The notes under the pieces are model-generated. The model was not told the origin of the DNA. It made no database searches and saw nothing but the letters and a program-made list of their open reading frames with translations. A DNA stretch of 9,133 nt from Bacteroidales bacterium (GTDB taxonomy: Bacteria; Bacteroidota; Bacteroidia; Bacteroidales; JAFGXI01), in the NCBI GenBank assembly GCA_026985625.1, contig JALSQC010000284.1, positions 1 through 9,133 on the forward strand, read 5' to 3'. The position numbers were made by a program, and so were the translations under genes. Shown piece by piece: positions 1 to 7,058 of this stretch (positions within the stretch are counted from its first letter, which is position 1; each line of letters opens with the position of its first letter).

Positions 1-1
1 A

Positions 2-289
2 AATATAAAATACGAGATTATTCCTACAACAAAAAAAATTATAAAAATTATACCTTTCGATAAATTTAAAAAAATACATTATTCGCTTTATGCAAATATA
101 TTTTTCGACTCGGGATACGTAAACAAAAATAACACAAACAATAATAATTATATGCAAAACACATATCTCTACAGCTATGGCTTAGGAATCGACTTTGTTA
201 CATACTACGATAAAGTTTTTAGAATAGAATATTCAATAACAAAATTTGGCACAAGCGGTATATTTTTACATTTAAGCTCATCAATATAA
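2..289 (+). CDS. C-terminal fragment of Omp85-like (BamA/TamA-type) outer-membrane barrel protein
   Basis: An open frame enters from the left edge and ends at TAA 287-289, giving 95 codons with no start in the window. The translation alternates polar and hydrophobic/aromatic residues as expected of transmembrane beta-strands. It includes FFDSGYV, then YSYGLGIDFVTYYDKVFRIEYS, given here as YSYGLGIDF and FRIEYS, then a last strand near GIFLHLSSSI. A glycine-rich 'sYGLGiDf' strand followed by 'lRiEYS' and a final short strand is what I know from the barrel ends of Bacteroidota BamA/TamA-family proteins, which insert or translocate other outer-membrane proteins. A poly-Asn stretch (NNTNNNN) lies in a probable loop. 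Any POTRA domains would be outside the window. The barrel character is fairly sure; the Omp85 assignment rests on recalled motifs only, and another outer-membrane barrel is possible. It ends 35 nt before nadK. Confidence 0.6.
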   Translation, partial: NIKYEIIPTTKKIIKIIPFDKFKKIHYSLYANIFFDSGYVNKNNTNNNNYMQNTYLYSYGLGIDFVTYYDKVFRIEYSITKFGTSGIFLHLSSSI

Positions 290-299
290 AAAAATAATT

Positions 300-307
300 T
301 ATATTTG
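300..307 (+). promoter_or_regulatory. Possible Bacteroidota -7 box before nadK (TATATTTG)
   Basis: TATATTTG matches the Bacteroidota -7 consensus TAnnTTTG exactly and lies 18 nt before the nadK ATG, which would give a leader of about 12 nt. I find no TTG about 19 nt upstream, so only half of the promoter is present. In DNA this AT-rich a chance match is possible. Confidence 0.35.
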
Positions 308-324
308 AACAAGATTTTAAACCA

Positions 325-1206
325 ATGAAAATAGCAATATTCGGAAAAAAAATAAAACGAGACTCATTTTCTCATATACAAAAATTATTTGATATTTTAA
401 ACACACAAAATATCGACACATACTTTTACGAACCATTTTACAAATGCCTAAATAAAAAAGCATCAATAAAACTTTACAGCAAAAAAACATTTAAATATCA
501 TTACGATATAAATAAATCATTTAACTTTTTAATAAGCATAGGAGGCGACGGAACAATACTCGATGCAGTAACCCTTATACGCAATAAAAACATTCCGATA
601 ATAGGAATAAATACAGGCAGACTTGGCTTTTTATCAAACATATCAAAAACAGAAATCGAAGACTCAATAACAAAAATATTAAATAACAATTATAAAATAG
701 AAGAAAGAACACTATTAAAAATAACATCAAAAAGCAAAATAACAAACGATTTTAATTTTGCACTTAACGAAATATCATTCATAAAAAAAGATTCAGGCTC
801 AATGATATCCATTGACGTATATATCGACGATATTTTTGCAAACACATACTGGGCAGACGGACTTATAATATCAACACCAACAGGCTCAACAGCATACTCG
901 CTAAGCGTTGGAGGACCAATAGTTATACCAAACAGCAAAAATATAATAATATCACCAATAGCACCACATACATTAACAGTACGACCAATAGTTATACAAG
1001 ACTCGGCAAAATTAAAAATAAAAATATCCGGACGCAATAAAAATTATTTGCTAACATTAGACTCTCGCAGTATAAAAATAACATCATCTAACGAATTTTA
1101 CATTACAAAAGCAAATTTTACAATAAAAATAGTAAACATTAGTTCCGATTTATATTTTAGTATGTTAAGAAATAAACTAATGTGGGGCGTTGATAAAAGA
1201 AATTAA
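325..1206 (+). CDS. nadK: NAD kinase
   Basis: NAD kinase phosphorylates NAD to NADP using ATP or polyphosphate in the cytoplasm and is the only route to NADP in most bacteria. The protein has 293 residues, normal for the family. The nucleotide-binding GGDGT motif is at residues 73-77 with catalytic Asp75. The conserved Asn-Glu pair is at 148-149. The glycine-rich segment TPTGSTAYSLSVGGP spans 184-198. A late Asp-Ser-Arg motif at 246-248 corresponds to the family's D(G/S)Q region. The C-terminus LRNKLMWGVDKRN is typical of Bacteroidota NadK. The ATG gives a full-length N-terminus (KIAIFGKK, the first Rossmann strand), so this start is well supported. It stands between an Omp85-like gene and the PorG-like barrels, as is common in this phylum, and may have its own promoter (-7 box 300-307). 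Confidence 0.97.
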   Translation: MKIAIFGKKIKRDSFSHIQKLFDILNTQNIDTYFYEPFYKCLNKKASIKLYSKKTFKYHYDINKSFNFLISIGGDGTILDAVTLIRNKNIPIIGINTGRLGFLSNISKTEIEDSITKILNNNYKIEERTLLKITSKSKITNDFNFALNEISFIKKDSGSMISIDVYIDDIFANTYWADGLIISTPTGSTAYSLSVGGPIVIPNSKNIIISPIAPHTLTVRPIVIQDSAKLKIKISGRNKNYLLTLDSRSIKITSSNEFYITKANFTIKIVNISSDLYFSMLRNKLMWGVDKRN

Positions 1207-1210
1207 TACG

Positions 1211-1246
1211 TTTATGGAAAAAAATTAAAAAAATTTTTTTTCTTTG
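1211..1246 (+). promoter_or_regulatory. Probable promoter of the first PorG-like gene
   Basis: A T-rich -7-like box, TTTCTTTG (1239-1246), differs from TAnnTTTG at one position. Upstream lie an A-tract/T-tract run (about 1218-1241) and a weak -33 candidate, TTTATG (1211-1216). The A-tract then T-tract spacer resembles that of the better promoter before the second barrel gene. A transcript would start near 1251-1253. That falls on the upstream ATG at 1252 and so favours translation from the ATG at 1276. Confidence 0.45.
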
Positions 1247-1275
1247 CCCAAATGTTATATTTTTACATAATTAAA

Positions 1276-2178
1276 ATGAAAAAAATATTTTTAACAATAT
1301 TATCATTAATAATAGTCATTTCCGCATTTTCGCAACGTTCAGCAAGATGGAAACGAATGCGTTACGAAGTTATTTACGGAGTAGGAGCAACTAATTTTCT
1401 TGGAGAATTAGGAGGAGCCGACCGTACAGGAACAAATTTTGTTCGAGATTTCGAATACACAATGACACGCCCAATGGCACAAATAGGTTTTAGATACAAA
1501 ATACAAGAAAAAATAGCAACAAAATTTGCACTATCATACGGAATTTTACGCGGAGACGATGCCACTACAAGCGAAATATATAGAAACAATAGAAACATAA
1601 GTTTTAAGTCCCCTATTGTAGAATTTGGAGGACAATTAGAATATTCAGTAATTAAAGAACGTATAGGGCACCGTTATAATTTACGACGAGTGCGAGGAGT
1701 AAAAGGTTTTAAAATAAACACATATTTTTTTGTAGGACTTGCAGGATTCTGGTTTAATCCAAAAGGTAGATATATCGACGGAAACTGGTATGCTTTACAA
1801 CCATTAGGAACCGAAGGTCAAGGACTTATCCCATCAAGAAAAAAATACTCAAGAGTATCATTATCAATACCATACGGAGTAGGATTTAAATACGGCTTAA
1901 ACAGAAAATGGAGTATAGGATTAGAATTTGGAGCACGCAAAACTTTTACCGATTACATCGACGATGTAAGCACAACGTATTATATAAATTCACGTATTAA
2001 AGATGAACGAGGCGAAGTTGCAGCATATTTTGCAGACCCATCAGGTCCCGAAAATAAAAATTGGACAACATCTAACCAACAAAGAGGAGACCCAAAAGAC
2101 AAAGACTCATATATGTTTATGGTTTTAAACCTTACATATAAACTTAGAACAACACGCCGAGGATTACCAAAATTTTAA
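1276..2178 (+). CDS. PorG-like (DUF6089-type) outer-membrane beta-barrel protein, copy 1
   Basis: A predicted secreted barrel protein of 300 residues. The start at 1276 gives a standard signal peptide, MKKIFLTILSLIIVISAFSQ, with cleavage near residue 20. An in-frame ATG at 1252 would add eight residues (MLYFYIIK) and lies at the likely transcription start, so I reject it. The mature protein opens with RWKRMRYEVIYGVGATNFLGELGG, here RWKRMRYEV and YGVGATNFLGELGG, followed by many amphipathic strands. FRYKI, FKSPIVEF and a late FTDYIDDVS are recognisable DUF6089/PorG family features. Residues about 239-277 form a long polar loop (AAYFADPSGP, QQRGDPKDKDSY) before the last strand. The chain ends LRTTRRGLPKF with a terminal Phe, as expected of a BamA-recognised barrel. 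It contains no cysteine. PorG is an outer-membrane part of the type IX secretion system, but a T9SS role for this copy is only an inference from family resemblance. It is a clear paralogue of the next gene. Confidence 0.75.
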   Translation: MKKIFLTILSLIIVISAFSQRSARWKRMRYEVIYGVGATNFLGELGGADRTGTNFVRDFEYTMTRPMAQIGFRYKIQEKIATKFALSYGILRGDDATTSEIYRNNRNISFKSPIVEFGGQLEYSVIKERIGHRYNLRRVRGVKGFKINTYFFVGLAGFWFNPKGRYIDGNWYALQPLGTEGQGLIPSRKKYSRVSLSIPYGVGFKYGLNRKWSIGLEFGARKTFTDYIDDVSTTYYINSRIKDERGEVAAYFADPSGPENKNWTTSNQQRGDPKDKDSYMFMVLNLTYKLRTTRRGLPKF

Positions 2179-2179
2179 C

Positions 2180-2198
2180 AAATTGTTAATAACAATTT
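2180..2198 (+). repeat. Perfect 8-bp inverted repeat after copy 1
   Basis: AAATTGTT (2180-2187) and AACAATTT (2191-2198) are exact reverse complements around a 3-nt AAT spacer, starting two bases after the stop of copy 1. Each arm has a single G or C, and no T-tract follows. As a terminator it would be very weak. A protein-binding palindrome or chance in AT-rich DNA are alternatives. Confidence 0.3.
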
Positions 2199-2209
2199 AT
2201 ATGTAAATT

Positions 2210-2239
2210 TTGATAACTAAAAAAAATTTTTTACTTTTG
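2210..2239 (+). promoter_or_regulatory. Bacteroidota-type promoter of the second PorG-like gene
   Basis: TTG at 2210-2212 (-33) and TACTTTTG at 2232-2239 (-7, exact fit to TAnnTTTG) are separated by 19 nt, the spacing known for the primary sigma factor of Bacteroidota. The spacer holds an A-tract followed by a T-tract. Transcription would start about 5 nt after the box, leaving a leader of roughly 15 nt before the ATG at 2260. Confidence 0.7.
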
Positions 2240-2259
2240 TCTTTTAAAGTATTTTTTAA

Positions 2260-3036
2260 ATGAAAAAAATAAGCATATTATTATTTATTATTGCAGTTCT
2301 TATATCTACAACATCTAACGCACAACGCTGGAAACGTAGCAGATACGAGGTAATTTACGGTTTAGGAGCAACAAATACATTTACCGATTTAGGAGGTGCA
2401 AACAAAACAGCTTCTCATTTTATTAGAGATTTAGAAATGAGAGCAACAAGACCATCGGTTTTTGTTGGAGCAAGATATAAAATTAAAGAACTTATAGCAA
2501 TAAAATTAAATATTATTAACGGCTGGGTTAAAGGTTCCGACTTATGGACAACAGAACCGGGGCGAGCAAATAGAGGCATTACATTTTACTCACCAATTAT
2601 AGAAATGTCAACACAAATAGAGTACTCAATAGCAAAAGAACATTTCGGAACAAGATACACATTCTCAAATATGCGAAGATTCCATTTTCAAAACGTAAAC
2701 ACATATGTTTTTACAGGAGTAGGAGGAATGTTTTTTAGCCCAAAAGTAAAATACAACGGCGTAGGATCATATCAAAAACCAACAAGCCAATATAGAACAT
2801 CAAAACAAAAAAAATACTCAAAAGTTGCAGCAGTTATACCTGTAGGTATAGGCTTTAAATACGGTATAAACCGCAGACTATCATTAGGTGTTGAATTCTC
2901 GGAACGATGGACATCAACCGATTATTTAGACAACCATTCTGATATATACTCCGAAGGAAACGATACATACTTGTTTATGCATGTTTATTTATCATATAAA
3001 TTAAGAACAGCACGTAGTGGATTACCAAGATTTTAA
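2260..3036 (+). CDS. PorG-like (DUF6089-type) outer-membrane beta-barrel protein, copy 2
   Basis: A predicted secreted barrel protein of 258 residues. The signal peptide MKKISILLFIIAVLISTTSN is followed by AQ, with cleavage near residue 20-22. The mature chain begins RWKRSRYEVIYGLGATN and is collinear with copy 1. By hand, 39 of 72 residues match without gaps from RWKR onward. Shared landmarks are the TRP and RYKI motifs, FYSPIIE against FKSPIVE, FGTRYTF, GIGFKYGINRRLSLGVEF, FTDY-type segment TSTDYLD, and the end SYKLRTARSGLPRF. Compared with copy 1 it lacks about 37 residues of the loop before the last strand, so the copies differ mainly in one probable surface loop. It has no cysteine. It has its own promoter (2210-2239) and ends just before a strong terminator (3055-3094), so it may be a single-gene transcript. 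The function is not known from sequence; outer-membrane location is well supported. Confidence 0.75.
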   Translation: MKKISILLFIIAVLISTTSNAQRWKRSRYEVIYGLGATNTFTDLGGANKTASHFIRDLEMRATRPSVFVGARYKIKELIAIKLNIINGWVKGSDLWTTEPGRANRGITFYSPIIEMSTQIEYSIAKEHFGTRYTFSNMRRFHFQNVNTYVFTGVGGMFFSPKVKYNGVGSYQKPTSQYRTSKQKKYSKVAAVIPVGIGFKYGINRRLSLGVEFSERWTSTDYLDNHSDIYSEGNDTYLFMHVYLSYKLRTARSGLPRF

Positions 3037-3054
3037 TATTAGTTATAATATGTT

Positions 3055-3094
3055 AAAAAAAGTTGCGTTTACATTTTAACGCAACTTTTTTTTT
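3055..3094 (+). terminator. Strong intrinsic terminator after copy 2
   Basis: The arms GTTGCGTT (3062-3069) and AACGCAAC (3078-3085) pair perfectly around an 8-nt loop (TACATTTT). The A-run before (3055-3061) pairs with the T-run after, extending the stem to 15 bp, and nine Ts follow the core stem (3086-3094). The A-run makes it potentially bidirectional. It separates the two tandem paralogues from the porG-uppS-bamA block. Confidence 0.9.
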
Positions 3095-3114
3095 AGTCAA
3101 ATTAAAAAAAATAT

Positions 3115-3122
3115 TATTTTCG
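3115..3122 (+). promoter_or_regulatory. Possible -7 box before the third PorG-like gene (TATTTTCG)
   Basis: TATTTTCG differs from TAnnTTTG at one base and ends 7 nt before the ATG at 3130. After the strong terminator at 3055-3094 some promoter is needed here for the porG-uppS-bamA genes. No clear TTG lies 19 nt upstream, where the terminator's T-tract ends. The leader would be only a few nucleotides long. This is a weak call. Confidence 0.3.
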
Positions 3123-3129
3123 CTAATTA

Positions 3130-3816
3130 ATGGAAAAAACATTTTTAAAAATATCATTATTAATATTAATTACATTAAATATTAATCTTGCAAAAAGTCA
3201 AAATAATTCAGACATAGGACTATTTGCCGGAACAAGCTATTATTTAGGAGATATTAACACAAGTAAACAATTTAACTCCCCAAATTATGACATTGGAATT
3301 TTTTATAAAAAAAACTACAACGCCAGATACTCTGCAAAAATAATATTTAATTATACACCAATATCAGCATCAGACAATACATCAAAATACATATATCAAA
3401 ATATTCGTTCACATAACTTCTCAATTACAATATACGAACTCAATCTAAACGGAGAATTTAACTTTTTACCATACAGTTTAGGCGACGACAAACACCCTTT
3501 TGCTCCATACGTAGCAGCAGGCATTGGAGGGATATATGCACAAAACTCATCAAAACCTATACAAATTATTTTACCAATGGGTGTAGGATTAAAATTTAAT
3601 ATAGGCAAAAAAACAGGAGTAGGATTCGAATGGGGATTTAGAAAAACATTTACCGATTATCTCGATAATCTATCAGGAGTAGACGACCAAACAATATCAA
3701 CAGGAGTTAAACAATACAGCTATTATCACGATAACGATTGGTACTCTATTTTAGGAGCTTTTATAACTTATAAAATTTATGGCAGTGGTGGAGAATGCCA
3801 TGCATACGATTATTAA
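3130..3816 (+). CDS. DUF6089/PorG-family outer-membrane protein (canonical uppS-linked copy)
   Basis: A 228-residue secreted barrel protein. The signal peptide MEKTFLKISLLILITLNINL continues AKSQ and is probably cleaved near residue 24. The mature chain starts NNSDIGLFAGTSYYLGDIN, a strong DUF6089/PorG opening. It continues through IYELNLNGEFNF, APYVAAGIGGIY, MGVGLKFNIGKKTGVGFEWG and FRKTFTDYLDNLSG to NDWYSILGAFITYKIYG. The tail GSGGECHAYDY holds the protein's only cysteine, Cys223, just after the last strand. Position directly before uppS is where this family normally sits in Bacteroidota. PorG of Porphyromonas gingivalis is an outer-membrane component of the type IX secretion system. Whether this protein serves a T9SS cannot be told here, since no other T9SS gene is in the window. 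uppS starts 2 nt after its stop, so the two are probably co-transcribed. It is shorter and more divergent than copies 1 and 2. Confidence 0.82.
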   Translation: MEKTFLKISLLILITLNINLAKSQNNSDIGLFAGTSYYLGDINTSKQFNSPNYDIGIFYKKNYNARYSAKIIFNYTPISASDNTSKYIYQNIRSHNFSITIYELNLNGEFNFLPYSLGDDKHPFAPYVAAGIGGIYAQNSSKPIQIILPMGVGLKFNIGKKTGVGFEWGFRKTFTDYLDNLSGVDDQTISTGVKQYSYYHDNDWYSILGAFITYKIYGSGGECHAYDY

Positions 3817-3818
3817 AT

Positions 3819-4562
3819 ATGTCATTAAAAAAAAATATAAATACCGAAAAATTACCCCGTCATATTGCAATAATTATGGACGGTAACGGACGATGGGCAA
3901 AAAAACAAGGTAAATTTCGTGTCTTTGGACATAGAAATGGAGTTAAAACAGTAAAAAAAATAGTAGAAGCTGCAGGCGAAATAGGTTTAGAATTTATAAC
4001 CCTTTATGCTTTCTCAAAAGAAAACTGGAACCGCCCATATTCCGAAATAGACGCACTAATGCAATTATTAGTAAATGCCGTAAATAACGAGCTAACAAAA
4101 CTTAACGAACAAAACGTTAAACTATTAACTATAGGCGACATATCAAAATTACCCGTTCCTGTAGAAGAAAAACTTAATTACGCAAAAAAATTAACCGAAA
4201 ATAACACAGGACTTAAACTTATTCTAGCCTTAAATTACGGAGGTCGAAGCGAAATTATTAAAGCAACAAAAAAAATAAGCGAACAAATAAAAAACAATAA
4301 AATAAATATCGATGATATAAATAACGATTTATTTAATAAGTATTTATATACAGCCGAAATACCCGATCCCGACCTTTTAATAAGAACAAGCGGCGAATAC
4401 CGAATTAGCAACTTTTTACTATGGCAAATAGCATACTCGGAACTTTATTTTACTAACAAATTCTGGCCTGATTTTGATAAAGAAGATTTTTACAAAGCAA
4501 TTATAGATTATCAAAACAGAGAAAGACGTTTTGGAAAAACAAGCGAACAAATAAAAAAATAA
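3819..4562 (+). CDS. uppS: Isoprenyl transferase (undecaprenyl diphosphate synthase)
   Basis: This cis-prenyltransferase adds isopentenyl units to farnesyl diphosphate to make the C55 carrier lipid for peptidoglycan and other envelope polymers. With the start at 3819 it has 247 residues, a typical length. HIAIIMDGNGRWAKKQG (15-31) carries the catalytic Asp21 in the family's DGNGRWA motif. YAFSKENWNRP is at 63-73 and ALNYGGRSEI at 137-146. The diphosphate-binding block PDPDLLIRTSGEYRISNFLLWQ (182-203) includes Arg189, Arg195 and Ser197, followed by ELYF and WPDF. An in-frame ATG at 3795 would overlap the upstream gene by 22 nt and add eight residues (MPCIRLLN) unlike the family. MSLKKNI at 3819 matches usual UppS N-termini. 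It lies 2 nt after the porG-like stop and 1 nt before bamA, clearly in one operon. Confidence 0.97.
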   Translation: MSLKKNINTEKLPRHIAIIMDGNGRWAKKQGKFRVFGHRNGVKTVKKIVEAAGEIGLEFITLYAFSKENWNRPYSEIDALMQLLVNAVNNELTKLNEQNVKLLTIGDISKLPVPVEEKLNYAKKLTENNTGLKLILALNYGGRSEIIKATKKISEQIKNNKINIDDINNDLFNKYLYTAEIPDPDLLIRTSGEYRISNFLLWQIAYSELYFTNKFWPDFDKEDFYKAIIDYQNRERRFGKTSEQIKK

Positions 4563-4563
4563 A

Positions 4564-7038
4564 ATGATAAAAAAAATACTCATAATAACCATTACTATAC
4601 TAATATCAGTATCAAACTACGCCCAAAATTTTATAGGATACTCATCAGATATAGACTACTCAAACCCAAAAGAATACGAAATAGGAGGAATTACAATATC
4701 AGGAGTAAAATTTCTTGACGAAAACGTTTTAATAGAACTATCAGGACTACAAATTGGACAAAAAATTATGATTCCAGGAGACAAAATATCCGATGCAATA
4801 AAAAAACTTTGGAAACAAAAACTATTCTCCGACGTTAAAATAACACTTGTTAAAACCATAAACGACAAAGCTTTTTTAGATATATACCTGCAAGAAAGAC
4901 CACGTTTATCAAAATTTACATTTACAGGAGTAAAAAAATCAAATATCGACGACCTTCGCGAAAAACTTAAACTTGTAAAAGGAAATCAAGTAACACAAAA
5001 CACAATAAATAATGCAATAATTACAATAAAAAATTTCTATAAAGAAAAAGGATTTTACTACACCGATGTAAACATAACTCAACAAAACGACACACTATTA
5101 ACAAACAGTGTTATACTAAATATACACGTAAACAAACACAACAAAATAAAAATACACGACATAATTTTTATAGGAAATAAAGAAATACCACGAAAAAAAC
5201 TACTACGTGCAATGAAAGACACAAAACGCAAACGTTGGTACGGATTTTTTAAAGCTTCAAAATTTCTCGAAAATAATTACGATAAAGACAAACGAAACAT
5301 AATAGACAAATACAACGAATTAGGTTTTAGAGATGCACGTATAGTTAAAGACTCTGTCTTTAAATTCGACGACAAAACAATGGAAATAATTATTAAAATA
5401 GCCGAAGGTAAAAAATATTATTTCAGAAATATTACTTGGGTAGGTAACACAAAATACTCGTCAAAAATACTAAACGATGTTCTTGGAATCCAAAAAGGAG
5501 ACGTTTTTAATCAAAAAGTTTTAGATAATAAATTAAATATAGACCCACAAAGCGTTAGCTCGTTATATTTAGACCACGGATATTTATTTTTTAGCGTTCA
5601 ACCCGTAGAAATTAATGTCGAAAACGATTCCATAGATTTAGAAATGCGAATATACGAAGGTAAACAAGCACGAATAAAAAACGTAACAATTGTTGGAAAC
5701 ACAAAAACAAACGAACACGTTATACGTCGCGAAATAAGAACAAAACCCGGCGAACTATTTAACCGCTCCGATATTATTAGAACACAACGCGAACTTGCAC
5801 AATTAGGATACTTTAATGCCGAAAAATTAAATGTAAACCCAAAACCAAATCCCGTTGACGGAACCGTAGATTTAGAGTATATAGTCGAAGAACAACCATC
5901 AGACCAAGTCGAAGTATCTGGAGGATGGGGAGCACAAATGATTGTTGGAACACTTGGCATATCATTTAATAACTTCTCTACACACAATTTCTTTAAAAAA
6001 GACGCTTGGCGACCATTGCCATCAGGCGACGGACAACGCTTAAGTGTGCGAGCCCAATCAAACGGAACATACTATCAAGCATACAATATGTCATTTGTAG
6101 AACCTTGGTTAGGAGGAAAAAAACCAAACTCATTATCCATATCTCTTTATCATACAATTTTATCAAACGGAATAAAAAAAGGAGACGACGGTCGCCAGTC
6201 AATGAAAATATCAGGCGTTTCGTTAGGATTAGGTCGCCGATTACATTGGCCCGACGATTATTTTCAACTATTTAATTCACTATCATATAATTATTACGAC
6301 TTAAACAACTACCAATACTACTCACTATTCTCGTTTAACGACGGAGTATCAAACGATATAAGTTTCTTAACAAGCCTGTCGAGAAACTCCGTTGATGCAC
6401 CAATATATCCACGAAAAGGCTCACAATTTACCCTATCGTTACAACTAACACCACCATATTCGTTATTAAACGGAAAAGATTATACCACAATGACAGATAA
6501 AGAAAAATATAAATTTATCGAATATCATAAATGGAAATTCAACGCATCATGGTTTACAAAATTAGTGGGAAATCTTGTTTTAAATACACGTGTAGAATAC
6601 GGAATATTAGGAATGTATAATAAAACAGTAGGACCATCACCTTTTGGAGGATTTAATGTTGGAGGCGACGGATTAATGAGCTACAATATAGGAGGAACCG
6701 AAACAATTGCCCTAAGAGGATACGAAAACAACTCGTTAACACCGGCAAAAGGAGGTAACCTATACAATAAATACACATTAGAACTAAGATATCCCGTATC
6801 GTTAAATCCACAAGCTACATTATATGGCCTGACTTTTGTAGAAGGCGGTAACGCTTGGTATCAGGTTAAAGATTTTAATCCATTCTCGATACATCGTTCG
6901 GCAGGTGTTGGAATAAGAATATTTTTACCAATGTTTGGCAAATTAGGTGTTGACTGGGGATATGGATTTGACGAAATTCCCGGAAGACCAAACGCAAGTG
7001 GAAGTCAATTCCATTTTATTATAGGACAAAATTTTTAA
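4564..7038 (+). CDS. bamA: Outer-membrane protein assembly factor BamA
   Basis: BamA is the core of the machine that folds and inserts beta-barrel proteins into the outer membrane. The 824-residue protein starts with signal peptide MIKKILIITITILISVSNYA. Five POTRA domains can be traced by their repeated 'i..i.f.GN/GvK' openings: about 39-113, 116-191, 194-284, 285-367 and 369-444. POTRA3 has a basic insert (KRKRWYGFF, 222-230) seen in Bacteroidota BamA. The barrel begins near VSGGWGAQ (451-458) and includes the family segment FVEPWLGGK. The conserved loop-6 Arg-Gly-Tyr is at 718-720 in ALRGYENNSLTP. The chain ends FHFIIGQNF with a terminal Phe, the usual barrel signal. All key parts are present and no frameshift is seen. 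It starts 1 nt after uppS and is followed 20 nt later by a Skp-like chaperone gene. Confidence 0.97.
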   Translation: MIKKILIITITILISVSNYAQNFIGYSSDIDYSNPKEYEIGGITISGVKFLDENVLIELSGLQIGQKIMIPGDKISDAIKKLWKQKLFSDVKITLVKTINDKAFLDIYLQERPRLSKFTFTGVKKSNIDDLREKLKLVKGNQVTQNTINNAIITIKNFYKEKGFYYTDVNITQQNDTLLTNSVILNIHVNKHNKIKIHDIIFIGNKEIPRKKLLRAMKDTKRKRWYGFFKASKFLENNYDKDKRNIIDKYNELGFRDARIVKDSVFKFDDKTMEIIIKIAEGKKYYFRNITWVGNTKYSSKILNDVLGIQKGDVFNQKVLDNKLNIDPQSVSSLYLDHGYLFFSVQPVEINVENDSIDLEMRIYEGKQARIKNVTIVGNTKTNEHVIRREIRTKPGELFNRSDIIRTQRELAQLGYFNAEKLNVNPKPNPVDGTVDLEYIVEEQPSDQVEVSGGWGAQMIVGTLGISFNNFSTHNFFKKDAWRPLPSGDGQRLSVRAQSNGTYYQAYNMSFVEPWLGGKKPNSLSISLYHTILSNGIKKGDDGRQSMKISGVSLGLGRRLHWPDDYFQLFNSLSYNYYDLNNYQYYSLFSFNDGVSNDISFLTSLSRNSVDAPIYPRKGSQFTLSLQLTPPYSLLNGKDYTTMTDKEKYKFIEYHKWKFNASWFTKLVGNLVLNTRVEYGILGMYNKTVGPSPFGGFNVGGDGLMSYNIGGTETIALRGYENNSLTPAKGGNLYNKYTLELRYPVSLNPQATLYGLTFVEGGNAWYQVKDFNPFSIHRSAGVGIRIFLPMFGKLGVDWGYGFDEIPGRPNASGSQFHFIIGQNF

Positions 7039-7058
7039 TAACTTTAAAACCAAAAATT

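Noticed and set aside
1060..1068. Asp-Ser-Arg in NadK where many members have Asp-Gly-Gln
   Set aside because: Serine at this position is known in NAD kinases, and DSR is usual in Bacteroidota as far as I recall, so it does not suggest loss of function.
1252..1275. In-frame ATG upstream of the first PorG-like gene
   Set aside because: It adds MLYFYIIK before a complete signal peptide and lies at the predicted transcription start, so it would have no leader; the ATG at 1276 fits better.
3795..3818. In-frame ATG giving a longer UppS
   Set aside because: It overlaps the upstream gene and adds eight residues unlike UppS proteins; MSLKKNI at 3819 is the usual beginning.
6006..6275. An alternative-frame 89-codon plus-strand frame inside bamA, very rich in Arg and Lys
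   Set aside because: It lies wholly within a well-conserved stretch of BamA barrel and its composition is what a shifted frame of that sequence gives; the same reasoning removes the minus-strand frames inside nadK, bamA, ompH and murI.
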